Under the pieces are notes generated by a model. It saw only the letters and a list, made by a program, of their open reading frames with translations. It was not told where the DNA came from and searched no databases. A stretch of 64,000 nt of DNA, from positions 496,001 through 560,000 of the forward strand of contig JAHEWK010000025.1 in the NCBI GenBank assembly GCA_020740775.1. Direction: 5' to 3'. The stretch is from Ilyonectria destructans (taxonomy: Eukaryota; Ascomycota; Sordariomycetes; Hypocreales; Nectriaceae). Each line of letters begins with the position of its first letter. Position 1 is the stretch's first letter. A program made the translations under genes and the position numbers. Below are positions 13,654-23,322 of this stretch, one piece after another.

Positions 13654-13988
13654 TAAAAGACAGTGTATGTCGTGTATTCTTAAGGTGCGTAATCATGTGT
13701 ATTAAGCCAAATAGCGTTATAAATATGAACAATAAAGGTTGATGCCATTCACAATGCTGTTTTGCGATCGGTACATTCTGGGGCAGAGTTCGATTCTCCC
13801 ACACCAACCTGTCCTACTCTGCTCTTGATCCGATTCTATCCCGATACTCCCACGTCATCTTTATCTCTATTATACCTATCAAACTATATGATAATATCGA
13901 CTATCGTCATTGTCTTGACCCACCTACCAATAAATGATAGGTCTATCCCACCATGGTCTTCTTTACTCTTCCAATTTCATCCCAATAT
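13654..13988. promoter_or_regulatory. 5' flank of copy B
   Basis: This AT-rich stretch lies upstream of the copy B start codon and has no gene. It begins the 1.3-kb intergenic region between the divergent Rep/helicase and the accessory gene at 14996. Promoter function is inferred from position only. Confidence 0.35.
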
Positions 13989-14345
13989 CGGACTTAGTTA
14001 TTCATCCCGTCATCTACTCGGAGCATCATCACGCCGGTATACCAATAGAGCATCATATTCCTCCACCCTCTTACTTTCGTGATGATTAACTTCGGGCTTG
14101 ATTATTCATCCCATTATCTAGTCGGAGCATCATCACTCCGGTATACCAGTAGAGCATCATACTCCCCCACCCTCTTATTCTTATAACATTAATAACATCA
14201 GGCTTGATTATTCATCCCATTATCTAGTCGGAATGCCATTACACCGGTAGACCAATACGGCATCATACTCCTCCACCCTCTTATTCATATGGCCGCTGCA
14301 GTATTGATATACCAATAGATCAAAATATCCCTTCACCCTCTTTCC
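13989..14345 (+). repeat. Minisatellite, about 105 bp x 3.5
   Basis: Three full units begin near 13989, 14094 and 14200. Each contains TTATTCATCCC, a GAGCATCATCAC-like motif, CCGGTATACCA and CCACCCTCTTA. A shorter fourth unit follows near 14290. Units differ by scattered substitutions. The array sits between divergent genes inside the proposed element. Confidence 0.85.
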
Positions 14346-14476
14346 TTGTAATGGTAACATCGATGGGCACTTATGTGATTGATATAATACACACCACGTT
14401 ATTTCATCTACCTATCATATACTGCCCAGCTCTCATACTTGTTTTTTTTTTTCTTTTCATGTATTAATATCTTAGT

Positions 14477-14760
14477 CAATTCTTTGTAATCGTGGAAGAA
14501 GCAATTCTGTTCAACAGCTACGTTGATTGATCAATTCCGCTGTGCAAGTATCCACTTGGCAGGGATCAACGTTCTTACCTCAAGGTGCTTTACTGCGATC
14601 GGCGACATGTGCTGACGTTTTGGCCAATCCTTTGTACTCATGGAAAAAGCAAATCTGTTCACCATCTACATTAATTGGTCAATTCAATTGTGCAAGTATC
14701 CACACCGGCAGGGATAGGAGTTCTTGGCTGAAAATGTGGGATGGAGATCGGCGATGCTAC
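14477..14760 (+). repeat. Tandem duplication, about 147 bp x 2
   Basis: The segments 14477-14620 and 14624-14760 share, in order, TTTGTA-TC-TGGAA-AAGCAA, TCTGTTCA, GTGCAAGTATCCAC, GGCAGGGAT and GATCGGCGA. Together with the preceding minisatellite they fill most of the divergent intergenic region. Confidence 0.75.
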
Positions 14761-14995
14761 ATCCTGTCTGCGCAACGAAATACAGTATCTTTACCAAGTG
14801 GTATCAATCTTCGCATTGTATATACTATATAATTTAATCGATTACAAATATCAGATGTATTTCTTCTTTGTTCCCTACATTTATATACCAATCTTGCAGG
14901 CTTATCTTACTATTGCTCTCTCTCTCTCTCTCGCAGAGTCGTAATCTTAACCGCTCTCCCATTTTTTATCGAAACCTTTGCTTGTTCAATATATT

Positions 14996-16507
14996 ATGTC
15001 TTCATCAACTTCTACCTCAAATTCCACTCTTAGCGGTCATCCCCCTCCGCGCATGCCTTATGACTCTCAGAAAAACCTTGGTAGTGATATGACCATGTCC
15101 TTTTTTGGTCAGCTGGATACCCCGACGCGGTTTCCTACATCAGATGAACAACTTATAAAGAGCCTCAATGTTGAAGCTCTTGGCAGGGTTTTTCTTCCAC
15201 CCCCTCCCTATATGACACTGCCTGAATATTCTGTGCTGCGTCCTGAAGGGTATCGATCCCCTGATCCACTGCCGATCTACTTTAGTCTCAACCTCTCTGT
15301 CTATAACCAGCAGATTGTTGAATCGGAGTGGGAGAATCAGTGGTTCCATTTCACTGGCAAAGTACACCCCTACGCACTGGAGTGGGTGCTACGGGAGCCT
15401 GATGTTTTCAGCGATGAAGATGGTGACGGCGATGTGTACAAGGTTCCAGTTGTTCTCATACGCGACTTTGGATACCAAGCGTAAGCAGACTTACCATTTC
15501 CCCTTAGCTCGAGTTCGAATATCGCGCTTGCCACTAATGTAGCTATCAGCATTGACCCACGAACTCTTTGCAATAGTGAGGGCTTTCCACTTATCCAACC
15601 GGTTGTTTCTTTGACGGGGCAGGTTCTCGGGACAGGTCACACCCACTTGATCAAGGACTCTGTCCCGCTGTTGGATGATGCGCAGCTGAGATGCTGTGCA
15701 TTTATCCAGTGCTGTACCTACATCACTCCTGGTCAGCCATCAAAGAGCCCTTTCAAAGGCTTCCACCCCTTTCAAGTTTTTATTCTCTTTCCTATTCGCG
15801 CTTTGCCATTCTCTCTCCTCTGCAAGAAGATGGCAGATAGGAAAGATACACAGTTTGTACCAGGTGTTCCCTTCAACTGCGTCGGCAAGATTGTTGGCCT
15901 GCTTGACCATAGCCTTATGGTGGCTGCCCCTACAGTTGATGAGAAGGACTATGTTTTCATTGTCGTTCCCGACTCTTGGACGTTTCCGGACAAGAGCACA
16001 CCACCTGCACCTGCCGCTAACACAGTCTCCCCCTCTAAAACCGAACCTGGCCCATCCCAAGCTGGCGGATTCGCAGCAGCGAGGTCTATGTTCAAGTCTC
16101 CCTCAAAGAAATCTTCACAGGCGCAACAGTCACGGTCACAATCATCACAATCGCCGCAGGGAGGTCCATCCCAACAACCCGTTACACCATCTCAGAACAA
16201 AAGGCCCGCAATCTCCGCATCTCCATCGTCTCAGTCAAGTTCGAAGAACCCCGCCCCCAAGAGACTCAGGGGGTCTACTGTAACTACCGCAACATCTCCA
16301 ATCATTGCAGGGTCGCCGGTCTCCCCTTTAACGTCCGTAGACTCTGATGAAAATGATAACCATGAAGAAGGTGAACCGAAGGAAAACGAGGACTCTCGAT
16401 CACCTAACATATCTGCCACACTCCGATCCTCCGTTCGTCCTAATATGAGGTCATCAACTACCAAACCAGGTGGCAGGAACAAGACGCATCCCACAAAGAG
16501 ACTTTAA
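14996..16507 (+). CDS. Element-borne accessory protein, function unknown
   Basis: The gene starts at ATG 14996. Exon 1 (to 15480) ends at a perfect GTAAGC donor. Joining to 15508 after CCCCTTAG restores one frame of about 494 residues. That would be an intron of only 27 nt, unusually short, so an indel is the alternative. The N-terminal half is low in charge and beta-rich (for example PVVLIRDFGY, then VGKIVGLLDHSLM and YVFIVVPDSW). The C-terminal 180 residues are disordered, rich in Ser, Gln and Pro, then acidic, then basic. I do not recognise a family. An OB-fold, RPA-like ssDNA-binding role would suit a Helitron companion but is inference from layout and strand pattern. It is transcribed away from Rep/helicase copy B, and both lie between the inverted terminal blocks. 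Confidence 0.6.
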
Positions 16508-17116
16508 GTAGCCTAGTATAATAATAGTTGGTATTTTGGGCTGTTGTATTGGGTTTAGAAAACTTACAGATTGATATGTGGGGGAAATAAGAGTGTGGTC
16601 TCAACACCAGTGCGAGTGATAAAGTACAATGATCTCAACACCAGGACATCTTGGCATGCCAGCTTCTTATACGCAAATTGTCAATTTTCCCTCTTTAGTA
16701 TTGCGACTGATTGATCTCTGCTAGTCTCAGCCCCCTGATCCCTGTCTCAATTATTCACCCTCGCCCTATTGGCTAGGTCTCTTAGTTCCGCATTAAGCTC
16801 TTCAAATCGTGCCATTCAAAATGGTGCCTGCTCCTCAAAGCCTGCTGCGTACGTCTTATTGGCTACGCAAAATAAAGGTAACACACACACGCGCCCTATT
16901 GGCCAAGTCTCTTCATCCACCCACCCAGAGCCGACCACTTAAAACTGCGCCCTCTTCTCAACACGTGCAGCAACCCACTAGTAAAACAGCCATACGGGCT
17001 CTTGTTGCAAGCTTCGTACCGAAAGGCTACTCAGCGCAAGGGAGCCGCCAACTTGCCCATCACGCCCAGCTTCCAACTTCCAACGTCCCCCGGCGGACGT
17101 GCGCCTTCCCCTGTAC
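16508..17116. other. Gene-free, short internal duplications
   Basis: No gene was found. A 20-bp motif (CGCCCTATTGGC, then GTCTCT) occurs near 16762 and again near 16892, each followed by a similar 60-bp stretch. A degenerate copy of the terminal hairpin (GCTTCGTACCGAAAGGC) is at 17011-17027. Confidence 0.55.
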
Positions 17117-17520
17117 CTAACTAAAGCAGAAGATAAAATCTCATAAAATATAAGAACAAGAGCAAGAATGCTATCCCAAACCGAGTTCCCACGTGCATGT
17201 CACGTGTCTCTTAACAAGAAACCCTCAAAAGAAGACTCCTTTACACTTAATCTCAGAGAGCGAATGAGAGTTCACATGTGCGTATTGCCAAATGAGGAAG
17301 AGAAGATTGGCACCTCTGGGGGGCATTCGGATGGGGTTAATCCGGACCAACAGGAGGTGCAGTCTGGCTTACTAAACGGGAAATAAATTTCCAGCCAAGC
17401 GGAGGTGCGCCGGAGATGACTAATCGGGTAATTTGACAGGGGTATGTTTGCAGGGATGAGCGGTCGATTTTTGGGTAGAGAATCCCGGAGCTTAAAAGAC
17501 CTTTCGTACCGAAAGGCATA
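17117..17520 (-). repeat. Right terminal block of the 10.9-kb element
   Basis: Read on the - strand, this begins with the same hairpin (17500-17516) and continues with the landmarks of 6628-6914 in the same order. These include two CACGTG boxes at 17190 and 17201, again 11 bp apart, and an end reading GCTTTAGTTAG. It is about 110 bp longer than the left block because of indels. Confidence 0.65.
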
Positions 17521-17742
17521 ACATGCCTAAGGACATATTTTAAGTGATAGGATACGAGCATCTTAAATTGAACAGCAGATACTATCATATCATGGCTATA
17601 TCATATATGCCTCTGCTACATACCCGTCGTCATACCTTTCTCCCCCAACCCCGCCTTCTCATTTTTCACCGCTTCAACATTGCCTTTGGTTCTATCTCAT
17701 CGGCGCCTGATAAATAACTGCAGCCTCTGAACTCAGGTCACA

Positions 17743-19465
17743 ATGCGTGAGATTGTGAGTCCACCTTCAACCCCGCCTTGGAAGCTCTACATACTGATCT
17801 CGAGCTCCCTCTGCTCTTTAGGTGCATCTCCAAGTTGGCCAATGTGTGAGCATCGCCCTCTTCCATTGGCCTTTTTCATTTTTGACCTCAATAGGGTAAC
17901 CAAGTCGGCTCTGCTTTCTGGCAGACCATTTCGGGTGAACATGGTCTAGACAGCAATGGAAAGTATGCAAACCATTCGAATCGCCTCCTAGTATCCCGCC
18001 TTCTCACGCATTATTTCAGGTACATTGGAACTCTCGACCTCCAGCTCGCGCGCATGAACGTCTATTTCAACGAGGTGTGTGATATTGCGTGACCCATGCC
18101 AACCTATGCTCCGTCTCTGACCAAACTCGCATAGACATCCAGCAACAAGTACGTGCCGCGCGCCGTGCTTGTTGACCTGGAACCCAGCACGATGGATGCG
18201 GTGCGCTCCGGTCCGTTTGGCCAGCTTTTCCGTCCCGACAACTTCGTTTTTGGCCAGTCGAGCGCCGGAAACAACTGGGCCAAGGGCCACTACACCGAGG
18301 GTGCCGAGTTGGTTGACCAGGTGCTGGACGTGGTGCGCCGCGAGGCCGAAGGCTGCGACTCTCTCCAAGGCTTCCAGATCACGCACTCGCTCGGTGGCGG
18401 CACGGGCTCCGGCATGGGCACCTTGCTGATTTCCAAGATTCGAGAGGGTGAGTTTGATATTACTGATGTCATGGACATGTCGATGCACTGTTTCTCACCG
18501 TACTGACCACCTCTTCAGAGTTCCCGGATCGTATGATGGCCACCTTCAGTGTGATGCCGTCTCCCAAGGTGTCCGATACCATCGTGGAGCCGTATAATGC
18601 TACCCTCTCGGTCCACCAGCTGGTTGAGAACTCGGATGCGACTTTCTGTATCGACAACGAGGCTCTGTACGATATTTGCAAGCGCACTCTGAAGATATCG
18701 AATCCTTCGTATGGCGACCTTAACCACCTCGTGTCAACTGTCATGTCTGGCGTGTCAACTTCGCTGCGCTTCCCCGGACAGCTGAACTCCGACCTTCGCA
18801 AGATGGCTGTCAACATGGTAGGCCGACTCCTGTCATCCAAACCCAATGTTACTGCTAATCGTTTCCCTCTCCTCATCTAGGTCCCCTTCCCCCGCCTGCA
18901 CTTCTTCATGGTTGGATTTGCGCCCCTCACCGGCCGTGGCTCGCACTCGTTCAGCGCCGTCTCTGTCCCCGAGCTGACCCAGCAGTTGTTTGACCCCAAG
19001 AACATGATGGCCGGGTCCGATTTCCGTAACGGTCGCTACCTGACATGCTCGGTCATCTTTCGCGGCAAGGTGTCTGCGAAGGAGGTGGAGGATCAAATGC
19101 ACAAATTGCAGCAGAAGAACTCGGCTTATTTTGTTGAGTGGATTCCCAATAATGTGCAGACGAGTCTATGCTCTGTCCCTCCGCAGGGGCTAAAGATGTC
19201 ATCTACCTTTGTCGGCAACTCGACTGCCATTCAGGAGATCTTCAAGCGCGTCGGCGAACAGTTCACCGCCATGTTCCGCCGCAAGGCTTTCCTACACTGG
19301 TATACTGGAGAAGGCATGGATGAGATGGAGTTTACGGAAGCTGAGTCTAATATGAATGACCTGGTGTCCGAGTATCAGCAGTATCAGGACGCGGGCATCG
19401 ATGACGAGACCTATAGCGAGGAGAATTATGGCGAGGAGGACGTCCCTTCCGGCGTCCACGCTTAG
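17743..19465 (+). CDS. tubC: Beta-tubulin, tubC-type paralogue
   Basis: This encodes the beta subunit of the alpha/beta-tubulin dimer, a GTP-binding microtubule protein. Seven exons join in frame: 17743-17754, 17822-17845, 17895-17962, 18020-18074, 18135-18447, 18519-18817 and 18881-19465. They give 451 residues, the family length. The MREI autoregulation start, the GTP-binding GGGTGSG loop (about 140-146) and the acidic tail are present. The tiny first exons follow the fungal benA/tubC pattern. The divergent residues (for example V9, S71, L117, S145, N195) suggest the second paralogue rather than benA; the symbol is an inference from this. Residue 198 is alanine (codon GCG) where beta-tubulins usually have glutamate. 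H6, Y50, Q134, F167 and F200 are as usual. All splice sites are canonical, so the gene looks intact. Confidence 0.93.
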
Positions 19466-20057
19466 TCTAGGGAAACCTTGCTGTCGGACAGCACGTGACT
19501 TCTTACAGCTTACACGTGTGTGCCCGTAAGTCTAAGACTCCTCGTTGTCTCGCATGTGGGAGTGTGGAAAAAGGCGTTATTGTGTAGAGTGCGATAAGGA
19601 TTGTGACGGCACTGTCCTTCATGTGTCCCATTTGAGGCCACACGGTCTAGGACACGTCTCGACCGCAGCATCTGTTAAGCAAAATTATGACTGTCTCCAG
19701 CCTCCCGACTAGGGCAATAATAAATCACAATTACTTCTATTACAATATTTCTCAAATTTGGGCACAATTCGGCTTCATCAATGTGAGTGACTCTCCCGTT
19801 CGTACGAATTTCTTGCACCCAAAGTCACAGTGCCCCATCCTAAGGAGAGTCACTCTCCTTATTAGTCAGCAGAAAGTTCTCAACGGGGTCCAATAGGGCC
19901 ACGGATACCTGTGGCTGCAAAATTCCACGGGTACCCGGCGACTGATAGGTGGGCGCTGTGACTTTTGTTTTGTTTTGTTTTCTATTATTAGGTGGGCGCT
20001 GTGACGGTCGGTTCTAACCTAGGGGTATAGGGTAGGTCCGGGCGTGAGGTGGATGAT
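19466..20057. other. 3' flank of tubulin gene with small repeats
   Basis: No gene was seen. A 17-bp direct repeat (TAGGTGGGCGCTGTGAC) is at 19946 and 19989. A 12-bp inverted pair, GAGTGACTCTCC near 19786 and GGAGAGTCACTC near 19844, may bound a small relic. Confidence 0.5.
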
Positions 20058-20207
20058 CTACCGTAAAAACTCTGTCAACTCGCGCAGCCTAGCTTCTCCA
20101 TAAAAAGAAGGAGAACCAATACACTAGGCTGTTTGTGACGTTTTCGCGGTTAACAGTGGAAAAATGGAGACGCTAGGCTGCGCGAGTTGACAGAGTTTTT
20201 ACGGTAG
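20058..20207. mobile_element. MITE with perfect 36-bp terminal inverted repeats
   Basis: The segments 20058-20093 and 20172-20207 are exact reverse complements over 36 bp (outer sequence CTACCGTAAAAACTC). The 150-bp unit has no coding capacity. The outermost bases read C-TA-CCG and CGG-TA-G, so a TA target duplication is possible, which would fit a Tc1/mariner-Fot/pogo type source. The autonomous partner is not in the window. Confidence 0.85.
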
Positions 20208-20359
20208 TGGATCAGGACGTCGTAGCGAGCAATGTAGGTCACGGTCTGGTAATGGTAAAGAGGTAGTCTTAATGTAACCAAGTGTGTTGATAGCTGAGGA
20301 GCTTAAGGCTCTGGTACAGGGACTTAAGGTCTTTTCTATATAATCCTGATCTGTGAGGC

Positions 20360-20443
20360 GATCAGTGGGTTGGTCGTTGCGATCACTGGTGATTCCCTCT
20401 GGATCACTGGTGATCGGGTCGGGATCACTGGTGATCGACCATG
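20360..20443 (+). repeat. 21-bp repeat x 4 with palindromic core
   Basis: Units start at 20360, 20381, 20402 and 20423, exactly 21 bp apart. Units 3 and 4 contain GATCACTGGTGATC, a 6-bp palindrome with a 2-bp centre. Unit 2 has one mismatch and unit 1 is degenerate. The spacing of two helical turns puts the cores on one face of the DNA. Confidence 0.8.
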
Positions 20444-21059
20444 GTGGGGTTCCGATCGTGTTGTATGGTAACGTGAAAAAGTTGGTACCGTCATGGTTCT
20501 GCCGGTTGTGACCGCCTGGTCTCAACCCGGGCCGTGATAATTATTGATCAACAAGACACAAAAGACCACGACAAGGCGTTTGGTGAGATGGCGTCACGCG
20601 GACCCGCGGTGAAGCGCCACGAGGATGAATGCGTCTGCGCATCGAGCGGGCATCTCGTAAGAAACATGATTGGCAATGCAGTCTTCGTAGTTCTGTTCTC
20701 GTGAGAGATCCATCTGCAGCTCTAGTTCCCTGCTAGGATCGGGTGCCCATTCGCCGAAACCAGTCTAGCTGACAACTACGGAGTAGATGTGCGATATCGC
20801 GCAGTGTGTTAGCGGGGAGACCACATCTCGCTCCGAGTAGTACGGTACAGTACTGTACATAGCCTACATACATATGACCCTCTCCCATTCCTCTAAGTCT
20901 TCATACATAATGCCTTCCATATCCACGCTTCATCACATCTCTGCAATCTAAATCTTGGTCCGTCAAACATCCGCTCAACTCTTCGCCACTAACATGACGA
21001 AACCCTATACTCTACGTCGGCTAGTCCATCATGTTTACCCTCCTCTTGCAAAATTGTCT
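20444..21059. other. Gene-free intergenic DNA
   Basis: I see no supported coding or RNA feature in this stretch. Short open frames here lack conserved motifs. Confidence 0.4.
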
Positions 21060-21448
21060 CCTACTGCAACCATGACTTCGACGGTGAGGACATTGGGGAG
21101 CTTGAGCGAAAGGGCATCTGGTATTGCAACGGAGCGGGCGCCGCGACAGAGTCCAGGTCGAACATCGGCCTCTTCCTCATCCTTGCAGTCTTCTGCTACA
21201 CGACTTTTTGCGAGTTGACCGTCAGGAAGAATGGCAAAGCCGATTTATTCCATGTTGAAGACATGTGTAGCGAGTCACATGAGCCCAGTGGCAAGGTGCT
21301 CGGCATAGTAGGAATAGGTGATATCGGTGCAGCCGTGGCGAGACCGGCTATGGTTATTTATCACGGCATCGTTAACAGCGTGCTAGACTTTAACCCGTAT
21401 CAACAAGATTCAAGGGTGATAGAGGGATTGCATAGTATTGGGGACTAG
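21060..21448 (+). pseudogene. D-2-hydroxyacid dehydrogenase fragment
   Basis: One frame reads through FDGEDIGELERKGIW and LFLILAVF, then the NAD-binding loop GKVLGIVGIGDIGAAVAR, and stops at 21446-21448. That order matches the start of the Rossmann domain in fungal glyoxylate/hydroxyacid reductases. Both the N-terminal catalytic part and everything after the first beta-alpha-beta unit are missing. The catalytic Arg, Glu and His residues are therefore absent and no enzyme can be made. The usual loop glycine-arginine (GLGRIG) is GIGDIG here. It is a relic, not a gene. Confidence 0.6.
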
Positions 21449-22234
21449 ATCAAGTTCAAAAGCTCTCGAGGCTTATATAAGGAGCAATCAAATTATACTG
21501 TAGTACTTTACTGTAGTACTTTGACTAGCTCTTCAACTCAATATTAATCTCTGGCAAGATGCACATAGGATTTCTAGTGGACGTAGTCGATGAAGTTTGG
21601 CGGCTGCATCTTACACACAAAACATTATAACCACCAAAGAATGTCCCACGCGCAGTATGACCAATCTACTCCTGGAAATACAGAGTAATAAATGGATCAA
21701 ATGATGACTTTGCTTCCGCTGAATTGTCAGATTGCCAGGTAGTCTTCTTCGGTGAGGCGAAGCGAAGACGATCGAATCGAGGTCTGCCTTTGGGTGCAAC
21801 TAGATATCGACCTATCACTCGTGTTCCGAATCCATTTTTTTCTTTCCTTCTTCTTTCCTTGTCTTTTAGTAGCATTCTATCGCTGGTTCATAGACGGGCA
21901 TAATTGACAAAGTGGTAAATGCCCGCCAGAGCCCCCCGAAACGCCCGTCACGAGCTGCTACCTACCAAATATCACTTACAATAAGATGGTAGGTTGGACC
22001 GGATACTAACTGGCCCGCAGCACGTTGTTGACTGTGCCTGACGTTGCCACCTGCTTGGTGTGAGTATTTCAAGCATATAAACTCAGCATCCCGTCTGTCG
22101 TAGATTGCAAATGATTCACTCTATAAAGGATACGCAGATCCTCATCACGAGCAAAGCACACCAATCTCCGCTACACAACACCACCCAGCAATCATGACAC
22201 CCTTTGCAGTCATCGCTACCGCTCTCGCAGCCGA
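21449..22234. other. Gene-free intergenic DNA
   Basis: No coding signal could be supported. A direct repeat TGTAGTACTTTAC is at about 21498-21520. Confidence 0.4.
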
Positions 22235-22535
22235 GCATCTGGGAGGAGAAGAAGGGCGAGTACGACAAACTCCCCGTCCACAATTGGCACGCCGATTCGT
22301 TCCCGTACAGCGTCGTCATGATGCTCAGCAACACCGACAAGATGATTGGCGGCGAGATGGTGCTGCAGTTTCTCGATGGGGCTATCAGGAAGCTTCGCGG
22401 CACGTCGATGGGATGGGCTCCATCGTCATGGACAGAGAGGAGGTGAAGAATATGATAAAGCAGATAGTTCGGTACCTGGAGGTTGTCATGGATCAGATGG
22501 GAATGACGGATTCCAAAGAGAATACCGAGGGTTGA
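22235..22535 (+). pseudogene. 2OG-Fe(II) oxygenase-like fragment
   Basis: The frame contains NWHADSFPYSVVMMLSNTD followed by MIGGEMVLQ and IRKLRGTSMGW. This resembles the jelly-roll core of a fungal 2-oxoglutarate oxygenase family, with HAD as the HxD iron pair. The frame then breaks near 22408, where an apparent 5-nt duplication (GATGG) shifts it. The downstream helix continues in another frame to 22535. The distal iron-binding histidine region is not recognisable. It is most likely a relic of a longer gene. The family call is moderate. Confidence 0.45.
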
Positions 22536-23199
22536 ATGGCGTCTATGAGTGCTGCTTCACTGCCAATGCCCGTGTAGATAACGTCTTGTTCTGTAGTATG
22601 AGATGAAAGAGGACTGTCTCTACAAACGTGAACAACGCGATCCCGTCTGTTGGTAACTCGTGGTGGAAAAGGCCGAACAATCTTGACCCCTGCACTATTT
22701 GTAGGATATTGTACTATGAGGCATGCAAGTCTAATTTCCGCGTTATTACGCACTATGAGGTAACGATAAGAGTATTGCGAAATCTGTGTACACAGCGACT
22801 GGCATGTCAAGTCAATAGATCGACGGGATGAAGCCCGTGACACTACTTCCAATTGTGAAAGGCCTCTAGCGAGTTGATTCAACTAACTAGTCCCTATGCT
22901 GTTTACTTTCAAGATGAAGAAAGGAAAGAATCTAAATACAAACTGGGTGCGTGAAGACGCGTTATATCTTCTTTAATATAGAAGATTCGAGAATCAACTC
23001 GATGGCGCTGTGGAGAAGAATTCGGGCTTGGCGGCAGAGCCGCCAGCCAAGTGGGCCTGACCCGTTACACCAATGACATGTTGACTGACTATAATACAAA
23101 GACAAGATTGGATAATTGGAGTTTAATTGCCGGTCTGGCCATGTTGACATATTCTTCTTCGGCGAGCCCCTGGTTCAAGTCGCTCTTTGCAGTCTTATG
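22536..23199. other. Gene-free intergenic DNA
   Basis: Nothing supportable was seen on either strand. Confidence 0.4.
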
Positions 23200-23322
23200 C
23201 TACATCTTCTTGCCCGGAAGATGGCTCGTCTCTTTCGTCTTTCTCACCAACAGTTCAGCTTCCTCCCGCGCAATGCTTGCGTCAATCCGAGCGCCTTTAG
23301 AGGGTTCGTGACCGTGCATCAT
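23200..23322 (-). CDS. Possible small protein, 40 residues
   Basis: A short frame from ATG at 23322 to TAG at 23200-23202 encodes a highly charged peptide (core EPSKGARIDASIAREEAELL, basic end PGKKM). The composition is that of a helical, soluble protein and resembles short conserved fungal proteins that I cannot name. An AG acceptor (AAATAG) lies just upstream of the ATG, so an upstream exon may exist. It is too short for certainty. Confidence 0.3.
   Translation of the reverse strand: MMHGHEPSKGARIDASIAREEAELLVRKTKETSHLPGKKM

Noticed and set aside
13741..13815. tRNA-like 3' half (AGTTCGATTCTCCCACACCA)
   Set aside because: The T-arm-like and CCA-like end is suggestive, but the bases upstream do not form acceptor, D or anticodon arms.
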